A stretch of 45,325 nt of DNA from JAJPHY01 sp040754475 (GTDB lineage: Bacteria > Actinomycetota > UBA4738 > HRBIN12), in the NCBI GenBank assembly GCA_040754475.1, contig JBFMCN010000033.1:1-45325 (forward strand), in the 5' to 3' direction. The notes under the pieces are model-generated. The model saw only the letters and a program-made list of their open reading frames with translations, did no database searches and was not told the DNA's origin. Positions within the stretch are counted from its first letter, which is position 1. Every line of letters begins with the position of its first letter. A program made the translations under genes and the position numbers. Of the stretch, positions 16,511 to 24,630 are shown piece by piece.

Positions 16511-16711
16511 ATGCCGATACCTCTCGGGATGGGACTGGACCGGACCTTGGATCAGATCGCCGCCGCATTCGCCCTGGCGGTGGAGGACGGGCGCTTCGAG
16601 GAGGCCGAGGGCTGGTTCGCAGTGGCCCGACTCGCCTCCTGTCGAGACCCAGACGTTCCGGATCGCTCGCCTGCTGCCTGGCTGGGTGAAGAGCCCATGC
16701 GCCCAGCCTAG
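16511..16711 (+). CDS. Small hypothetical helical protein
   Basis: A 66-aa frame starts at ATG 16511, about 7 nt after a GGAGG-like tract. Residues 8-43 would form two amphipathic helices (LDQIAAAFALAVEDGRF then EEAEGWFAVARLA) resembling a single TPR-like hairpin. Third-position GC is high, as in real genes of this window. TACAAT at 16444-16449 could be a -10 box for it. The family is not recognised and it may not be translated. Confidence 0.45.
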   Translation: MPIPLGMGLDRTLDQIAAAFALAVEDGRFEEAEGWFAVARLASCRDPDVPDRSPAAWLGEEPMRPA

Positions 16712-16752
16712 GTCGAAGGGCGCAATCTTCCTGCTTGAGAGCATCCCCCCAC

Positions 16753-16782
16753 TTGTCTTAGATCGCCCACTTGACCTACACT
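16753..16782 (+). promoter_or_regulatory. Probable promoter of the small sorting-signal protein
   Basis: TTGTCT (16753-16758) and TACACT (16777-16782) are spaced 18 nt apart, about 45 nt before ATG 16827. GCTTGAG upstream (near 16731) and CTCAAGC downstream (near 16790) could pair across the promoter. Confidence 0.45.
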
Positions 16783-16826
16783 GGGAATGCTCAAGCGGGG
16801 ATGTGGGCGACAGAAGGAGCCCCTGC

Positions 16827-17075
16827 ATGAAGAAGGCTGCATCGGTGGTGCTGGCCGCATTGGCGTACTGCCTCCTCGTGGCGGTCCCGGCGTTCGCGGG
16901 ATCAGAGGTCCCGCCGCCCAGCGGGCCCCAGGTGGAGGGTGAGGTCGTCCGCGCCGGCGGCACGGCGTTCACGGGCGCGAACATCTCGCTCGGAGTGCTG
17001 CTGGTGGTCGTGCTCCTGCTGGCGGGTGTCGCGCTGCTTGCGATCAGCCGCCGCAGGGCGACCGCGGGCCGCTAG
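16827..17075 (+). CDS. Small surface protein with sortase-like sorting signal
   Basis: This 82-aa protein starts at ATG 16827 behind AGAAGGAG. Residues 1-24 form a signal peptide ending AFA. A short Pro-rich linker follows. The C-terminus has a TAFTG motif at 46-50, a hydrophobic helix (about 52-73) and a basic tail RRRATAGR. This layout matches an LPXTG-type wall-sorting signal in its actinobacterial variant form, so a sortase may attach it to the cell wall. The mature part is only about 25 residues. No sortase gene is nearby. A terminator follows immediately. Confidence 0.7.
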   Translation: MKKAASVVLAALAYCLLVAVPAFAGSEVPPPSGPQVEGEVVRAGGTAFTGANISLGVLLVVVLLLAGVALLAISRRRATAGR

Positions 17076-17098
17076 CGGGCAAGCAAAGAGCGTCGTAG

Positions 17099-17121
17099 CC
17101 CCCGCCCATCCCGGGCGGGGG
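17099..17121 (+). terminator. Rho-independent terminator
   Basis: A perfect 9-bp stem (CCCCCGCCC and GGGCGGGGG, 5-nt loop) is followed by TTT. It lies 24 nt after the stop of the small surface-protein gene. Confidence 0.85.
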
Positions 17122-17176
17122 TTTCGCGTCCTCGATCGGTCGGTTGTTCCGCGTGGAGCCCGCGCCCTCAGCGGGG

Positions 17177-17638
17177 TCAGGCGCAGCCGGGAGTGGGAAG
17201 CCCTATGACCTCGAGGGCGTCCCTGGTCGCGGAGAGCAGGGCGCCCACGTCGTCGGCGAACCCCTCTGGGGCCTGCAGGGAGGTCAGATCCCTCTTGACT
17301 CGCTCTCTCGCCTGCAAGAGCACTGCTACGACGGATTGATCCCTGATCTCCGCCGCTGCCACGATCACTCGTAGGTCGTCGTTGACTCGCTCGTAGTAGA
17401 CGGCGTTCGCCTGCTCGAGGTCGTTTGCGTACGTGGAGCGCATGACGCAAAGGCCCTGTACCACGGCGTTCGCTGCTTGGCGCGTTACGACACCGAGCGC
17501 CCCCGACGGCCCGCTCGGCGTCGGCGTTTCGGCGTCCTCTCCCGAGGAGGAGCAGGCCACCAGGACGCAGAGCGGGACCAGCGCCGGAATCGCCGCGGCC
17601 AGAAGGCTTCCCGGACCATGCCGACCATCGCGACGCAT
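17177..17638 (-). CDS. Predicted lipoprotein of unknown function
   Basis: The chosen start is ATG 17638 (153 aa), because it gives a proper signal peptide with lipobox LVAC and lipidated Cys29; a frame ten codons longer is possible. A Ser/Pro/Thr-rich linker is followed by an all-helical domain (about 50-153) rich in Ala, Val and Arg, with two further cysteines (LCVMR and the C-terminal GCA) that could form a disulfide. No family is recognised. It follows the alkyltransferase gene by 36 nt on the same strand. CATAAT 7 nt before the start could instead provide its own leaderless promoter. Confidence 0.7.
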   Translation of the reverse strand: MRRDGRHGPGSLLAAAIPALVPLCVLVACSSSGEDAETPTPSGPSGALGVVTRQAANAVVQGLCVMRSTYANDLEQANAVYYERVNDDLRVIVAAAEIRDQSVVAVLLQARERVKRDLTSLQAPEGFADDVGALLSATRDALEVIGLPTPGCA

Positions 17639-17674
17639 CACGCAGATTATGTCGCTGCCGGAGCCCACAGATGC

Positions 17675-18283
17675 TCAGCCGGTCTGAGAACCTTCGAGTC
17701 GGAGCAGCCACTCCTTGCGCCACTCGCTGCCGCCGTACTTGCCGATCCCCCCGCCCGACGGCACGACGCGGTGGCACGGGACGACGATCGGAACCGGGTT
17801 GTCGTGCAGAGCGTTCCCGGCGGCGCGGGCGGCGCGCGGGCTACCGGCACGCCGGGCGATCTCGCCGTAGGTCGCAACCGAGCCGTAGGGGATGCGAGCC
17901 GTCGCCTGGAGGACCTTGCGGGAGAAACCAAGCGGCGCGAGCGCCCAGTCGATCCTCGTCTCGAGGTGCCGCCTGCGGCCGTCGAAGTACTCCTCGAGTT
18001 GCCGCCGGACCGGGTCGAGCGCTCGCGGATCCTCGAGCACGCGAAGCGAGAGGCTCACGGCGAGCTCCTCCACGACCAGGTCGGGCTGTTCCTCCGGGAA
18101 GGCGACGCGGACGAGCCCCCGGGGCGTTCCGGCCACGAGCAGCCCTCCTATCGGCGAGGCGATCGTCGCCACGGCCACGTCCTCGAGCCGCTCCCTCCGG
18201 GCCCGATCCAGCATTCCGTCCACCGCCCGCCGCGAGGCAAGCTCGACGTCCGCATCGCGGATCCAGGCGAACTCCCTCCTCAC
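17675..18283 (-). CDS. ogt: Methylated-DNA-[protein]-cysteine S-methyltransferase
   Basis: The 202-aa suicide enzyme removes alkyl groups from O6-alkylguanine in DNA. The active site is IVVPCHRVV with acceptor C170; also present are the arginine-finger helix region YGSVATYGEIARRAG (135-147) and KYGGSEWRKEWLL. The start is GTG 18283, overlapping the sigma-factor stop by 4 nt (GTGA), so the pair is translationally coupled. About 40 residues precede the usual MGMT beginning (near TIASPIGGLLVAG) and match nothing recognised. Coupling to an ECF sigma factor suggests regulated repair, but this is inference. Confidence 0.93.
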   Translation of the reverse strand: MRREFAWIRDADVELASRRAVDGMLDRARRERLEDVAVATIASPIGGLLVAGTPRGLVRVAFPEEQPDLVVEELAVSLSLRVLEDPRALDPVRRQLEEYFDGRRRHLETRIDWALAPLGFSRKVLQATARIPYGSVATYGEIARRAGSPRAARAAGNALHDNPVPIVVPCHRVVPSGGGIGKYGGSEWRKEWLLRLEGSQTG

Positions 18284-18765
18284 CGCCCTCCTCCTTTCCC
18301 CTCGAGCGCAAGGAAACCCCGCAGCTTCCTCCTCCCCTCGTACGCGTTGGCTCGGGCCGCTTCTTCCGTGCACCCGAGGGCCTCAGCGATCTGGGCATAG
18401 GGAAGATCCAGCACGTAGCGATGCAGCACGGCCGCGCGTTGCATCGGCGGAAGCGCGCGCACGGCCCGCCACAGCTCGGGATCGCCGTCCGGCGCCTCGG
18501 GCCCGCCACGTTCGGGCAGGCGTTCCACCGGGATCGGGCGCCTAACTCTGGCCCGGCCGTGATCGAGGACCTTGCGCGTGGCGATCTTGAGAATCCATGC
18601 CCTTAGATTCGAATCGTCCCGGAGTCGCGGGTAGGCGCGCAGCGCGGACAGGAACGTCTCCTGGAAGCAGTCGTCGGCGTCGTCCGGGCCGACGGCGGCA
18701 AGTAGGAACCTGTACACGGGGACCCTGTGCTCCTCCAGGAACCGAGCGAACGGTGGCGCGCCCAT
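18280..18765 (-). CDS. ECF-type RNA polymerase sigma factor
   Basis: The 161-aa protein has sigma-70 region 2 (about 8-75; DDADDCFQETFLSALRAYPRL, in part DCFQETFL, and LRAWILKIATRKVLD) and region 4 (about 100-155; LPPMQRAAVLHRYVLDLPYAQIA, in part LPPMQR, and AEALGCTEEAARANAYEGRRKLR, in part GCTEEAA). The region between is short, as in ECF factors. It overlaps the ogt gene by 4 nt. No anti-sigma factor gene lies next to it. The start is ATG 18765, 80 nt after the DUF3090 gene. Confidence 0.92.
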   Translation of the reverse strand: MGAPPFARFLEEHRVPVYRFLLAAVGPDDADDCFQETFLSALRAYPRLRDDSNLRAWILKIATRKVLDHGRARVRRPIPVERLPERGGPEAPDGDPELWRAVRALPPMQRAAVLHRYVLDLPYAQIAEALGCTEEAARANAYEGRRKLRGFLALEGKGGGR

Positions 18766-18845
18766 CGCGTCTTAGAACGCTGGAGACGTGACGGGCGTGA
18801 GACCCGCGCTCACGGTAACCGAGGGGATCGCCTCGTCCCTTTCTG

Positions 18846-19379
18846 TCAGGCAGACGGGCGCCCGTGGCCGTTCATCGCAGGGCAAGTATGACCCTCCGGG
18901 TCGATCGGGTTGCCGCAGAACTGACAGAGGGGTCTTCCTCGGGCGGCCACCGCGGCGCTGTGCCGGGAAAGGGCCAGCATCTGCTCCCTCGTGGCCCAGA
19001 GCCGGATCCGCTCTGGATCGGGTCCGGCGAATGCCGGCACCATGCCTTCATCTTCCTTTCCCTCCTCCTGCACCAGCTCCTCCAGCTCGAGCAGGATCAG
19101 GTCGCGCTCCTCCTCGTAACCGATCGACAGGCGGCCCACCTGCCACCTGGCCTCCAGCGGTTCCTCGAGCTCCAGCTCCTCCTCCTCCGGTCCCTCACCC
19201 GTTTCCTTCCCGACGCGAGAGAGGATCTCCAGGATCGAGGCGGCGAGCAGCTCCAACTGCTGCTTGTCCAAGAGCACTGTCACGAGGTCCGTTCCGCTCC
19301 GGGCCTGGAGGTAGAAGGTCCTGCGCCCGGGGTCGCCCACGGCGCCGGCGGTGATGCGGTCGACTCGATCGAGCTCCAT
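18846..19379 (-). CDS. DUF3090 family protein
   Basis: This 177-aa protein matches the actinobacterial DUF3090 family: it opens with a beta-rich part (RTFYLQARSGTDLVTVLLDKQQ, in part FYLQARSG), has a very acidic middle (EEEELELEEP), and ends with a zinc-binding pair of motifs CQFCGNPIDPEGHTCP. No biochemical activity is established for the family. The start ATG 19379 lies only 4 nt after the kinase stop, so it is in the same operon as the PhoR-like kinase. The link to phosphate sensing is by position only. Confidence 0.85.
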   Translation of the reverse strand: MELDRVDRITAGAVGDPGRRTFYLQARSGTDLVTVLLDKQQLELLAASILEILSRVGKETGEGPEEEELELEEPLEARWQVGRLSIGYEEERDLILLELEELVQEEGKEDEGMVPAFAGPDPERIRLWATREQMLALSRHSAAVAARGRPLCQFCGNPIDPEGHTCPAMNGHGRPSA

Positions 19380-19383
19380 CGGG

Positions 19384-20574
19384 CTATCCTTGCACCTTCC
19401 GCTCGGAGGCTCTGCCGCCCTGGGTCCGTTCCGGACTCGACTCCAGGGCCGGCAGCCGCACGGTGAACGTCGTGCCGCCTCCGAGCTCGCTTTCGACCTG
19501 CACCGTTCCACCGTGGTTCTCGACGATGTGCTTGACGATCGACAGCCCGAGCCCCGTGCCGCCGGTCTCGCGTGACCGGGCCCTGTCGACCCGGTAGAAG
19601 CGCTCGAAGATCCGCGAGAGGTCCCGGGACGGGATGCCCATGCCCGTGTCCTCGACCTTCAGGAGCGCATTGCCGCCCTCGGGCGAGACGGTCAGATCGA
19701 CGCGTCCGCCGGGTTTCGTGTAGCGGATGGCGTTGTCAACGAGATTGCGGAGGAGCAGCGACAGGTCTGCGGCGGATCCGCGAACGGGAGGGACGGCCTC
19801 CGAGTGCACCGACAGCGTGACCTTGGCTCCGGCCGCTGCTTCCTCGAGACGCTCGGCTTCCTCGAGGAGGATCCGGTCGAGAGCCACGGTCTCTTCCAGG
19901 TTGCTGCCGGACTCGAGACGCGAGAGGTCGAGGAGGTCCGAGACGATCCGGGAGAGCCGGACGGCTTCCAGCTCGAGCTGCTCCGCGAAGCGTGCCACAA
20001 CCGCGGGATCTTCCGATATGGCGGTTCTGATCGTCTCGGCAGCCGCTTGGATGGCGGCTGCTGGAGTCTTCAGCTCGTGCGAGGCGTTGGCGACGAAGTC
20101 ACGCCGGATTGCCTCGAGCCGGCGCGACTCGGTGACATCGCTCACGACGAGCAGGACCGAGCCGTCGTCGCCGACGGGCGTGGCGGCACCGTGGAGCCAC
20201 CGACTCGGCGAGCCGGTCTCGACCTCGGCATGGGCCGGAGCTCGCTCGTCCGCGGCCCGCCGGACCGCATCCCGGAGCCCGAGAGGCAGGATCGCGTCCA
20301 GGGCGGCCGGCCGGCCGCCGAGCAGCCGCCCTGCCGCCGGGTTCGCGAACGCCGCCCGCCCGCTGGGCTCCACCAGCAGTACCCCCTCGCTCATCGACGA
20401 AAGGGACAGCTCCATCGATCGCCGCTCGTCGCTGGCTTCCTCCAGCCGCTCTTCGAGGTCCCTGGCCCGGCGATCTGAGCGGGCGGCGCCCTCACGTGCC
20501 GCGCTCCGACCCCGGAGCGCCACGAAAACCGCGAGAACGGCGAGCACGGTCGCCAAGGCCAGCAGATACTCCAT
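19384..20574 (-). CDS. phoR: PhoR-like sensor histidine kinase
   Basis: The 396-aa protein has one N-terminal membrane helix (4-20), a coiled segment (30-58), a PAS domain (about 58-150), a HisKA domain with H166 in NASHELKTPAAAI, and a HATPase domain (about 275-385; N box VDNAIRYT, G1 DTGMGI, F ERFYRVD, G2 GGTGLGLSIVKHI). This layout is that of PhoR, which senses phosphate status through PstSCAB-PhoU and phosphorylates PhoP. It diverges from the pst operon across the PHO box, and its likely partner regulator lies at the far end of that operon. TACACT (complement of 20583-20588) is 8 nt before ATG. The longer upstream frame crosses the PHO box and is not used. Confidence 0.9.
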   Translation of the reverse strand: MEYLLALATVLAVLAVFVALRGRSAAREGAARSDRRARDLEERLEEASDERRSMELSLSSMSEGVLLVEPSGRAAFANPAAGRLLGGRPAALDAILPLGLRDAVRRAADERAPAHAEVETGSPSRWLHGAATPVGDDGSVLLVVSDVTESRRLEAIRRDFVANASHELKTPAAAIQAAAETIRTAISEDPAVVARFAEQLELEAVRLSRIVSDLLDLSRLESGSNLEETVALDRILLEEAERLEEAAAGAKVTLSVHSEAVPPVRGSAADLSLLLRNLVDNAIRYTKPGGRVDLTVSPEGGNALLKVEDTGMGIPSRDLSRIFERFYRVDRARSRETGGTGLGLSIVKHIVENHGGTVQVESELGGGTTFTVRLPALESSPERTQGGRASERKVQG

Positions 20575-20582
20575 CGTCGGCA

Positions 20583-20588
20583 AGTGTA
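20583..20588 (-). promoter_or_regulatory. -10 box of the phoR-like gene
   Basis: The minus strand reads TACACT, 8 nt before the start codon, indicating a leaderless or nearly leaderless mRNA. A GATTCACC sequence at 20604-20611 covers the expected -35 region. Confidence 0.5.
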
Positions 20589-20670
20589 GAAGCGCCGGGC
20601 TGCGATTCACCCCTCCCGCGGGATACGGCCGGGATTCACGGTCGTCCCGAGCATCCGGAGTTCGAAACCT

Positions 20671-20703
20671 GTTCATGTGGTGTTCACGTTGGCGTTCCGG
20701 CGT
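20671..20703 (+). promoter_or_regulatory. PHO box (PhoP-binding direct repeats)
   Basis: Two adjacent 11-nt units, GTTCATGTGGT (20671-20681) and GTTCACGTTGG (20682-20692), match the actinomycete PHO-box unit GTTCACCCGGC at 7 positions each. A degenerate third GTTC unit follows. The box abuts the -35 region of a TAGCAT -10 box (20720-20725), the geometry of direct activation of pstS by PhoP. Confidence 0.8.
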
Positions 20704-20719
20704 GGCCACCGGCGACCTC

Positions 20720-20725
20720 TAGCAT
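20720..20725 (+). promoter_or_regulatory. -10 box of the pst operon
   Basis: TAGCAT lies about 17 nt downstream of the PHO-box repeats and gives a leader of roughly 50 nt before pstS, which has a strong GGAGGAGGGGG ribosome-binding site (20770-20780). Confidence 0.6.
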
Positions 20726-20783
20726 CCGCGGTGGGTGAACGGCCCACCCGGCGTTCTGAGCTCTCTCACGGAGGAGGGGGAAC

Positions 20784-21812
20784 ATGCGGAAGGCCAGGAA
20801 GTGGCTCACGGCGATCGCGGCCGTCACGTCTCTTGCGCTCCTTGCGACCGCCTGTGGTGGCAACGACGGAGGAGGCGGGACCGGAGGCTCGGGCGGGGAT
20901 CTGACCGGCACGATCGTGGTCTCCGGCTCGTCGACGGTACTTCCCATCTCGAGCCTCGTGGCCGAGCTGTTCAACGAGGAGGTTGCTCCGAACGTGGCGA
21001 TCCTGGTCGACGGGCCGGGCACGGGCGACGGTTTCGTGCTCTTCTGCGACGGCGAGACCGACATCAGCGATGCGTCCCGTCCGATCGACGAGGAAGAGGC
21101 GGCGGCTTGCGCCGATGCCGGCGTCGAGTACGTGGAACTGGAGGTCGGGATCGACGGGATCGCGGTCCTCACGAACCCCGCCAACGGCGCGGTGGCCTGC
21201 TTGAACCAGGCGGACCTGTACGCGCTGTTCGGCCCTGAGTCCGAGGGCTTCGTGAGATGGTCGGACGCGAACCGCCTCGCAACTGAGATCGGGGGGACGG
21301 GCGACTTCCCTGACGCCCCGCTCGAGATCACAGCACCGGGCGAGGAGTCGGGCACGTACGACTCCTTCATAGAGATCAACGGGTTCGAGGACATCGCGCT
21401 CGAGCGCGATGTCTCCGAGGACCAAGCGGGATCGCTCCGCAAGGACTACCAAGCCTCGCCAGACGACAATGTGATCATCGCGGCCATGGAAGGATCGGAC
21501 ACGCCCCTGGGCTTCGTCGGGTTCGCGTATGCAGAAGACGCTGGGGACGCCGTGAAGGAGGTAGCCATCGACGGCGGTACGGGCTGCGTGGCACCGACCA
21601 GGGACTCGATCGCGGACGGCTCCTATCCGATCTCGCGATCGCTCTACATCTACGTGAACACCACTAGGGCCGCCGAGAGTGACGCGGTCTCCGCCTTCGT
21701 GGACTTCTACCTGAGCGACACGGGTCTTGTCGACGTTGTGGGCGAGGTCGGATACGTTTCGCTGCCAAGCGAGCGAATCGAGGCCGCCCGCGCCGCGTGG
21801 GAGGCAGCGTAG
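20784..21812 (+). CDS. pstS: Phosphate ABC transporter substrate-binding lipoprotein
   Basis: The 342-aa protein binds inorganic phosphate outside the membrane and delivers it to PstCAB. A signal peptide with lipobox LLATACGG (lipidated Cys about 25) and a Gly-rich linker precede the binding domain. Phosphate-binding landmarks are VSGSSTVLPIS, the ETDISDASRPI segment, and the GEESGTYDSF loop. It is the first gene of the pst operon, behind the PHO box. It belongs to the shorter PstS-like (PBP2) type rather than the E. coli form. Confidence 0.95.
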   Translation: MRKARKWLTAIAAVTSLALLATACGGNDGGGGTGGSGGDLTGTIVVSGSSTVLPISSLVAELFNEEVAPNVAILVDGPGTGDGFVLFCDGETDISDASRPIDEEEAAACADAGVEYVELEVGIDGIAVLTNPANGAVACLNQADLYALFGPESEGFVRWSDANRLATEIGGTGDFPDAPLEITAPGEESGTYDSFIEINGFEDIALERDVSEDQAGSLRKDYQASPDDNVIIAAMEGSDTPLGFVGFAYAEDAGDAVKEVAIDGGTGCVAPTRDSIADGSYPISRSLYIYVNTTRAAESDAVSAFVDFYLSDTGLVDVVGEVGYVSLPSERIEAARAAWEAA

Positions 21813-21858
21813 CCGTCCGGCAATCGCCGATACCGAGGGGGGTGAGTTCGCGGCTGGC

Positions 21859-22797
21859 ATGACCATCGAGACCACCGGCAGGCTCCTGACCCTCGAGGTC
21901 ATGCGGGGCAGCACCAAGCGTAGACGCAAGGAACTCATGGTGCGTGGTCTCCTCTCGGCGGCTGCCTTGCTCGGCCTCGTCGTCAGCCTCGCGATCGTGC
22001 TCGCGCTGATCGGGGAGGCCATCCGGTGGCTCTTGTCCGTTGATCTTCGCTGGTTGTGGGCCGACGGATGGTTCCCCCGCCGCAACGAGTTCGACGTGCT
22101 GACGATCTTCGCCGGAACGATGATCGTCGCGATCGTTGCGATGGTCGTCGCCGCTCCGATCGGGCTGGGTGCCGCCGCCTACCTGTCCGAATACGCGAGC
22201 CCAAGGATGCGGCGCGTGCTGAAGCCGATCCTGGAGACGCTCGCCAGCATCCCCAGCGTTGTGCTCGGGTACTTCGCGCTCCAGTGGATCACCCCGAGCT
22301 TCGTTCAGAAGGTGTTGCCGGACGCGGGTACGTTCAACCTGCTCGCCGCTGGCCTCGGCGTCGGGATTCTCACGATCCCGCTCGTCGCTTCGGTTGCGGA
22401 GGACGCGATGTACGCCGTCCCCCGCGATCTCCGTGAGGCGGCGTACGGGATCGGCGCTCGTCGACACACGGTGACGACGAGGGTCGTCTTCCCGGCTGCG
22501 GTCTCGGGCATCGTGGCGTCCCTCATCCTCGGGTTCTCGCGGGCGGTCGGAGAGACGATGGTGGTCGCGATCGCCGCGGGGGGGACGGGCGGGGCGCTTC
22601 GGACCCTGAACCCGCTCGAACGGGGGCAGACGATGACCGGCGCCGTCTCCTCGCTCGCGATCGGCTCGGACCAGGTGCAGGGGTCCGGCTTCGCCTTCGA
22701 CAGCCTCTTCTTCGTCGGGCTGCTGCTGTTCGTCATCACGTTCGCACTGAACATCTTCAGCGAGCGGTTCGTCCGTCGTGTGAGGAGGCAGCACTGA
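21859..22797 (+). CDS. pstC: Phosphate ABC transporter permease PstC
   Basis: The 312-aa inner-membrane permease has six or so transmembrane helices and the binding-protein-dependent transport signature region (REAAYGIGARRHTVTTRVVFPAA, in part EAAYGIGA and FPAAVSGI), which contacts the PstB ATPase. The start ATG 21859 was chosen because the longer frame runs into pstS. The stop overlaps the pstA start by 1 nt (TGATG), so the two are translationally coupled. Confidence 0.94.
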   Translation: MTIETTGRLLTLEVMRGSTKRRRKELMVRGLLSAAALLGLVVSLAIVLALIGEAIRWLLSVDLRWLWADGWFPRRNEFDVLTIFAGTMIVAIVAMVVAAPIGLGAAAYLSEYASPRMRRVLKPILETLASIPSVVLGYFALQWITPSFVQKVLPDAGTFNLLAAGLGVGILTIPLVASVAEDAMYAVPRDLREAAYGIGARRHTVTTRVVFPAAVSGIVASLILGFSRAVGETMVVAIAAGGTGGALRTLNPLERGQTMTGAVSSLAIGSDQVQGSGFAFDSLFFVGLLLFVITFALNIFSERFVRRVRRQH

Positions 22798-23738
22798 TGG
22801 CGGTCGTGACCTCCGGCGACGTCCGCGGCCCGATCGAGCTGGGGCTTCGCGGTCAGAAGCGCGATGTCCGGGGGCTGATGCTCCGCTTCGGGCTGCTCGG
22901 GACGCTCCTGCTCGCACTCGCGGTCCTGCTGACCCTGCTCGCCACGACGCTGGTGGAGGCCTGGCCGGTTCTCTCGGAGCGTGGTCTGGACTTCGTGATG
23001 GAGAACACGTCGAGCCTCGCGAGCAGGACCGGTGTACGACAGGGTCTGGTCGGCTCTCTGGTGCTCACGGGGTTCGTTGCCGTCATAGCGCTGCCCATAG
23101 GTGTCGCTGCGGCCATCTACCTTCAGGAGTACGCGCGCGATACGCGACTCAATCGGATTCTGATCTCCAACATCCGGAACCTGGCGGGGGTTCCCTCGGT
23201 CGTCTACGGGATCCTCGGACTCGTCGTGTTCGTGAAGGCTCTCCGGAGCGTGACCGGTCCCGACAGTTACGGCAGGAGCTACTTCTCGGGCGGTCTGACG
23301 CTGGCCGTGCTCGTTATGCCGATCGTGATCCTCATCACCATGGAGGCACTCCGTGCGGTTCCGAAGAGCATCCGCGAGGGTGCGTACGGGGTGGGTGCGA
23401 CCCGTTGGGAGGTCGTGCGCAGCCACGTGCTTCCATACGCGGCGCCGGGGGTCTTCACCGGCGCCATCCTCGCTCTCGCACGGGCGTTCGGGGAGACTGC
23501 TCCGCTGCTGCTCGTCGGCGCGGTGACCGGCTACCTGAACACGCCGGGCCGCGATCTCCTCGAGATGCTTCGGGGGCCGTACACAGCACTTCCCACTCAG
23601 GTCTACGCGTGGGCGAAGCTGCCGGGCGAGGATTGGCAGGCGAACACGGCGGCTGCCATCATCGTCCTGCTCGTCGGCATCCTTGCAGTGAACTTCATCG
23701 CCATCCTGCTGAGAAACCGATATGCGCGGAAGTGGTGA
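22797..23738 (+). CDS. pstA: Phosphate ABC transporter permease PstA
   Basis: The 313-aa second permease subunit pairs with PstC to form the channel. A basic N-terminus precedes about six helices. The coupling motif is EGAYGVGATRWEVVRSHVLPYA (in part EGAYGVGA and LPYAAPGVFTG), followed by ARAFGETAPLLLVGA, typical of PstA. It overlaps pstC by 1 nt and is followed by pstB after 4 nt. Confidence 0.94.
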   Translation: MAVVTSGDVRGPIELGLRGQKRDVRGLMLRFGLLGTLLLALAVLLTLLATTLVEAWPVLSERGLDFVMENTSSLASRTGVRQGLVGSLVLTGFVAVIALPIGVAAAIYLQEYARDTRLNRILISNIRNLAGVPSVVYGILGLVVFVKALRSVTGPDSYGRSYFSGGLTLAVLVMPIVILITMEALRAVPKSIREGAYGVGATRWEVVRSHVLPYAAPGVFTGAILALARAFGETAPLLLVGAVTGYLNTPGRDLLEMLRGPYTALPTQVYAWAKLPGEDWQANTAAAIIVLLVGILAVNFIAILLRNRYARKW

Positions 23739-23742
23739 TCCG

Positions 23743-24630
23743 ATGCACGTGGAGGGAAGCTCCGCGGTTGCGGCGACGTCCGACGAGTCGAAGGGGATGC
23801 TGCGCCTCGATGTGCTGAAGGATCGTCCAGACGGCACGCCAGAAGGCATCCTCGAGACCGTGTTCGACATCCAGGACGTCTCGGTCTACTACGGGGACTT
23901 CCGGGCTGTGCGGAACGTGACTCTGCCCATACTCAGAAACCAGATCACCGCCCTGATCGGGCCCTCGGGCTGCGGCAAGACCACGCTGTTGCGCTGCCTG
24001 AACCGCATGAACGACCTGATCGAGGGCGTCCGCGTCGAAGGCAAGCTCCTCTACCACGGCGTCGACCTCTACGATCCGCAGGTCGACCCCGTCGAGGTCC
24101 GCAGACGGATCGGCATGGTGTTCCAGAAGCCGAACCCGTTCCCCAAGTCGATCTTCGACAACATAGCCTTCGGTCCGAAGATCGCCGGTTTCAGGGGCAA
24201 CATGGCCGACCTCGTGGAGGAATCACTCACGCGCGCGGCGCTCTGGGACGAAGTCAAGGACAAGCTGAAGGAGTCCGGCCTCGCTCTCTCCGGAGGCCAG
24301 CAGCAGCGCCTGTGTATCGCGCGGGCGATCGCGACGCGACCTGACGTGATCCTCATGGACGAGCCGTGCTCGTCGCTCGACCCCATCGCTACTCAGCGGA
24401 TCGAGGACCTCATGCACGACCTCGTGAGCGACTACTCGATCGTCATCGTCACGCACAACATGCAGCAGGCGGCGCGGGTCTCGGACCGAACCGCGTTCCT
24501 CACCGTCGAAGTGCACGAGGAGACGGGCCACCGCACCGGCACGCTCGTCGAGTACGACCTGACCGAGACGATCTTCACGAACCCCTCCCACAAGCGGACT
24601 GAGGACTACGTCACCGGGAGGTTCGGCTGA
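23743..24630 (+). CDS. pstB: Phosphate ABC transporter ATP-binding protein
   Basis: The 295-aa ATPase powers phosphate import. Walker A is GPSGCGKTT, the signature motif LSGGQQQRL, Walker B VILMDEPCSSLDP, and the switch histidine lies in VTHNMQQ. The PstB-specific LNRMNDLI and FQKPNPFPKSIFDN segments are present. The N-terminus is about 40 residues longer than in E. coli PstB. ATG 23743 was chosen; GTG/ATG at 23722, overlapping pstA, would add seven residues. The stop overlaps the phoU start by 1 nt. Confidence 0.96.
   Translation: MHVEGSSAVAATSDESKGMLRLDVLKDRPDGTPEGILETVFDIQDVSVYYGDFRAVRNVTLPILRNQITALIGPSGCGKTTLLRCLNRMNDLIEGVRVEGKLLYHGVDLYDPQVDPVEVRRRIGMVFQKPNPFPKSIFDNIAFGPKIAGFRGNMADLVEESLTRAALWDEVKDKLKESGLALSGGQQQRLCIARAIATRPDVILMDEPCSSLDPIATQRIEDLMHDLVSDYSIVIVTHNMQQAARVSDRTAFLTVEVHEETGHRTGTLVEYDLTETIFTNPSHKRTEDYVTGRFG

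Noticed and set aside
16458..16826. Extension of the small surface protein to a GTG at 16458, 8 nt after TACAAT
   Set aside because: The added 123 residues look non-coding, and ATG 16827 has its own ribosome-binding site and signal peptide.
18595..18620. tRNA-like TTCGAATC sequence
   Set aside because: It lies inside the sigma-factor gene with no cloverleaf around it.
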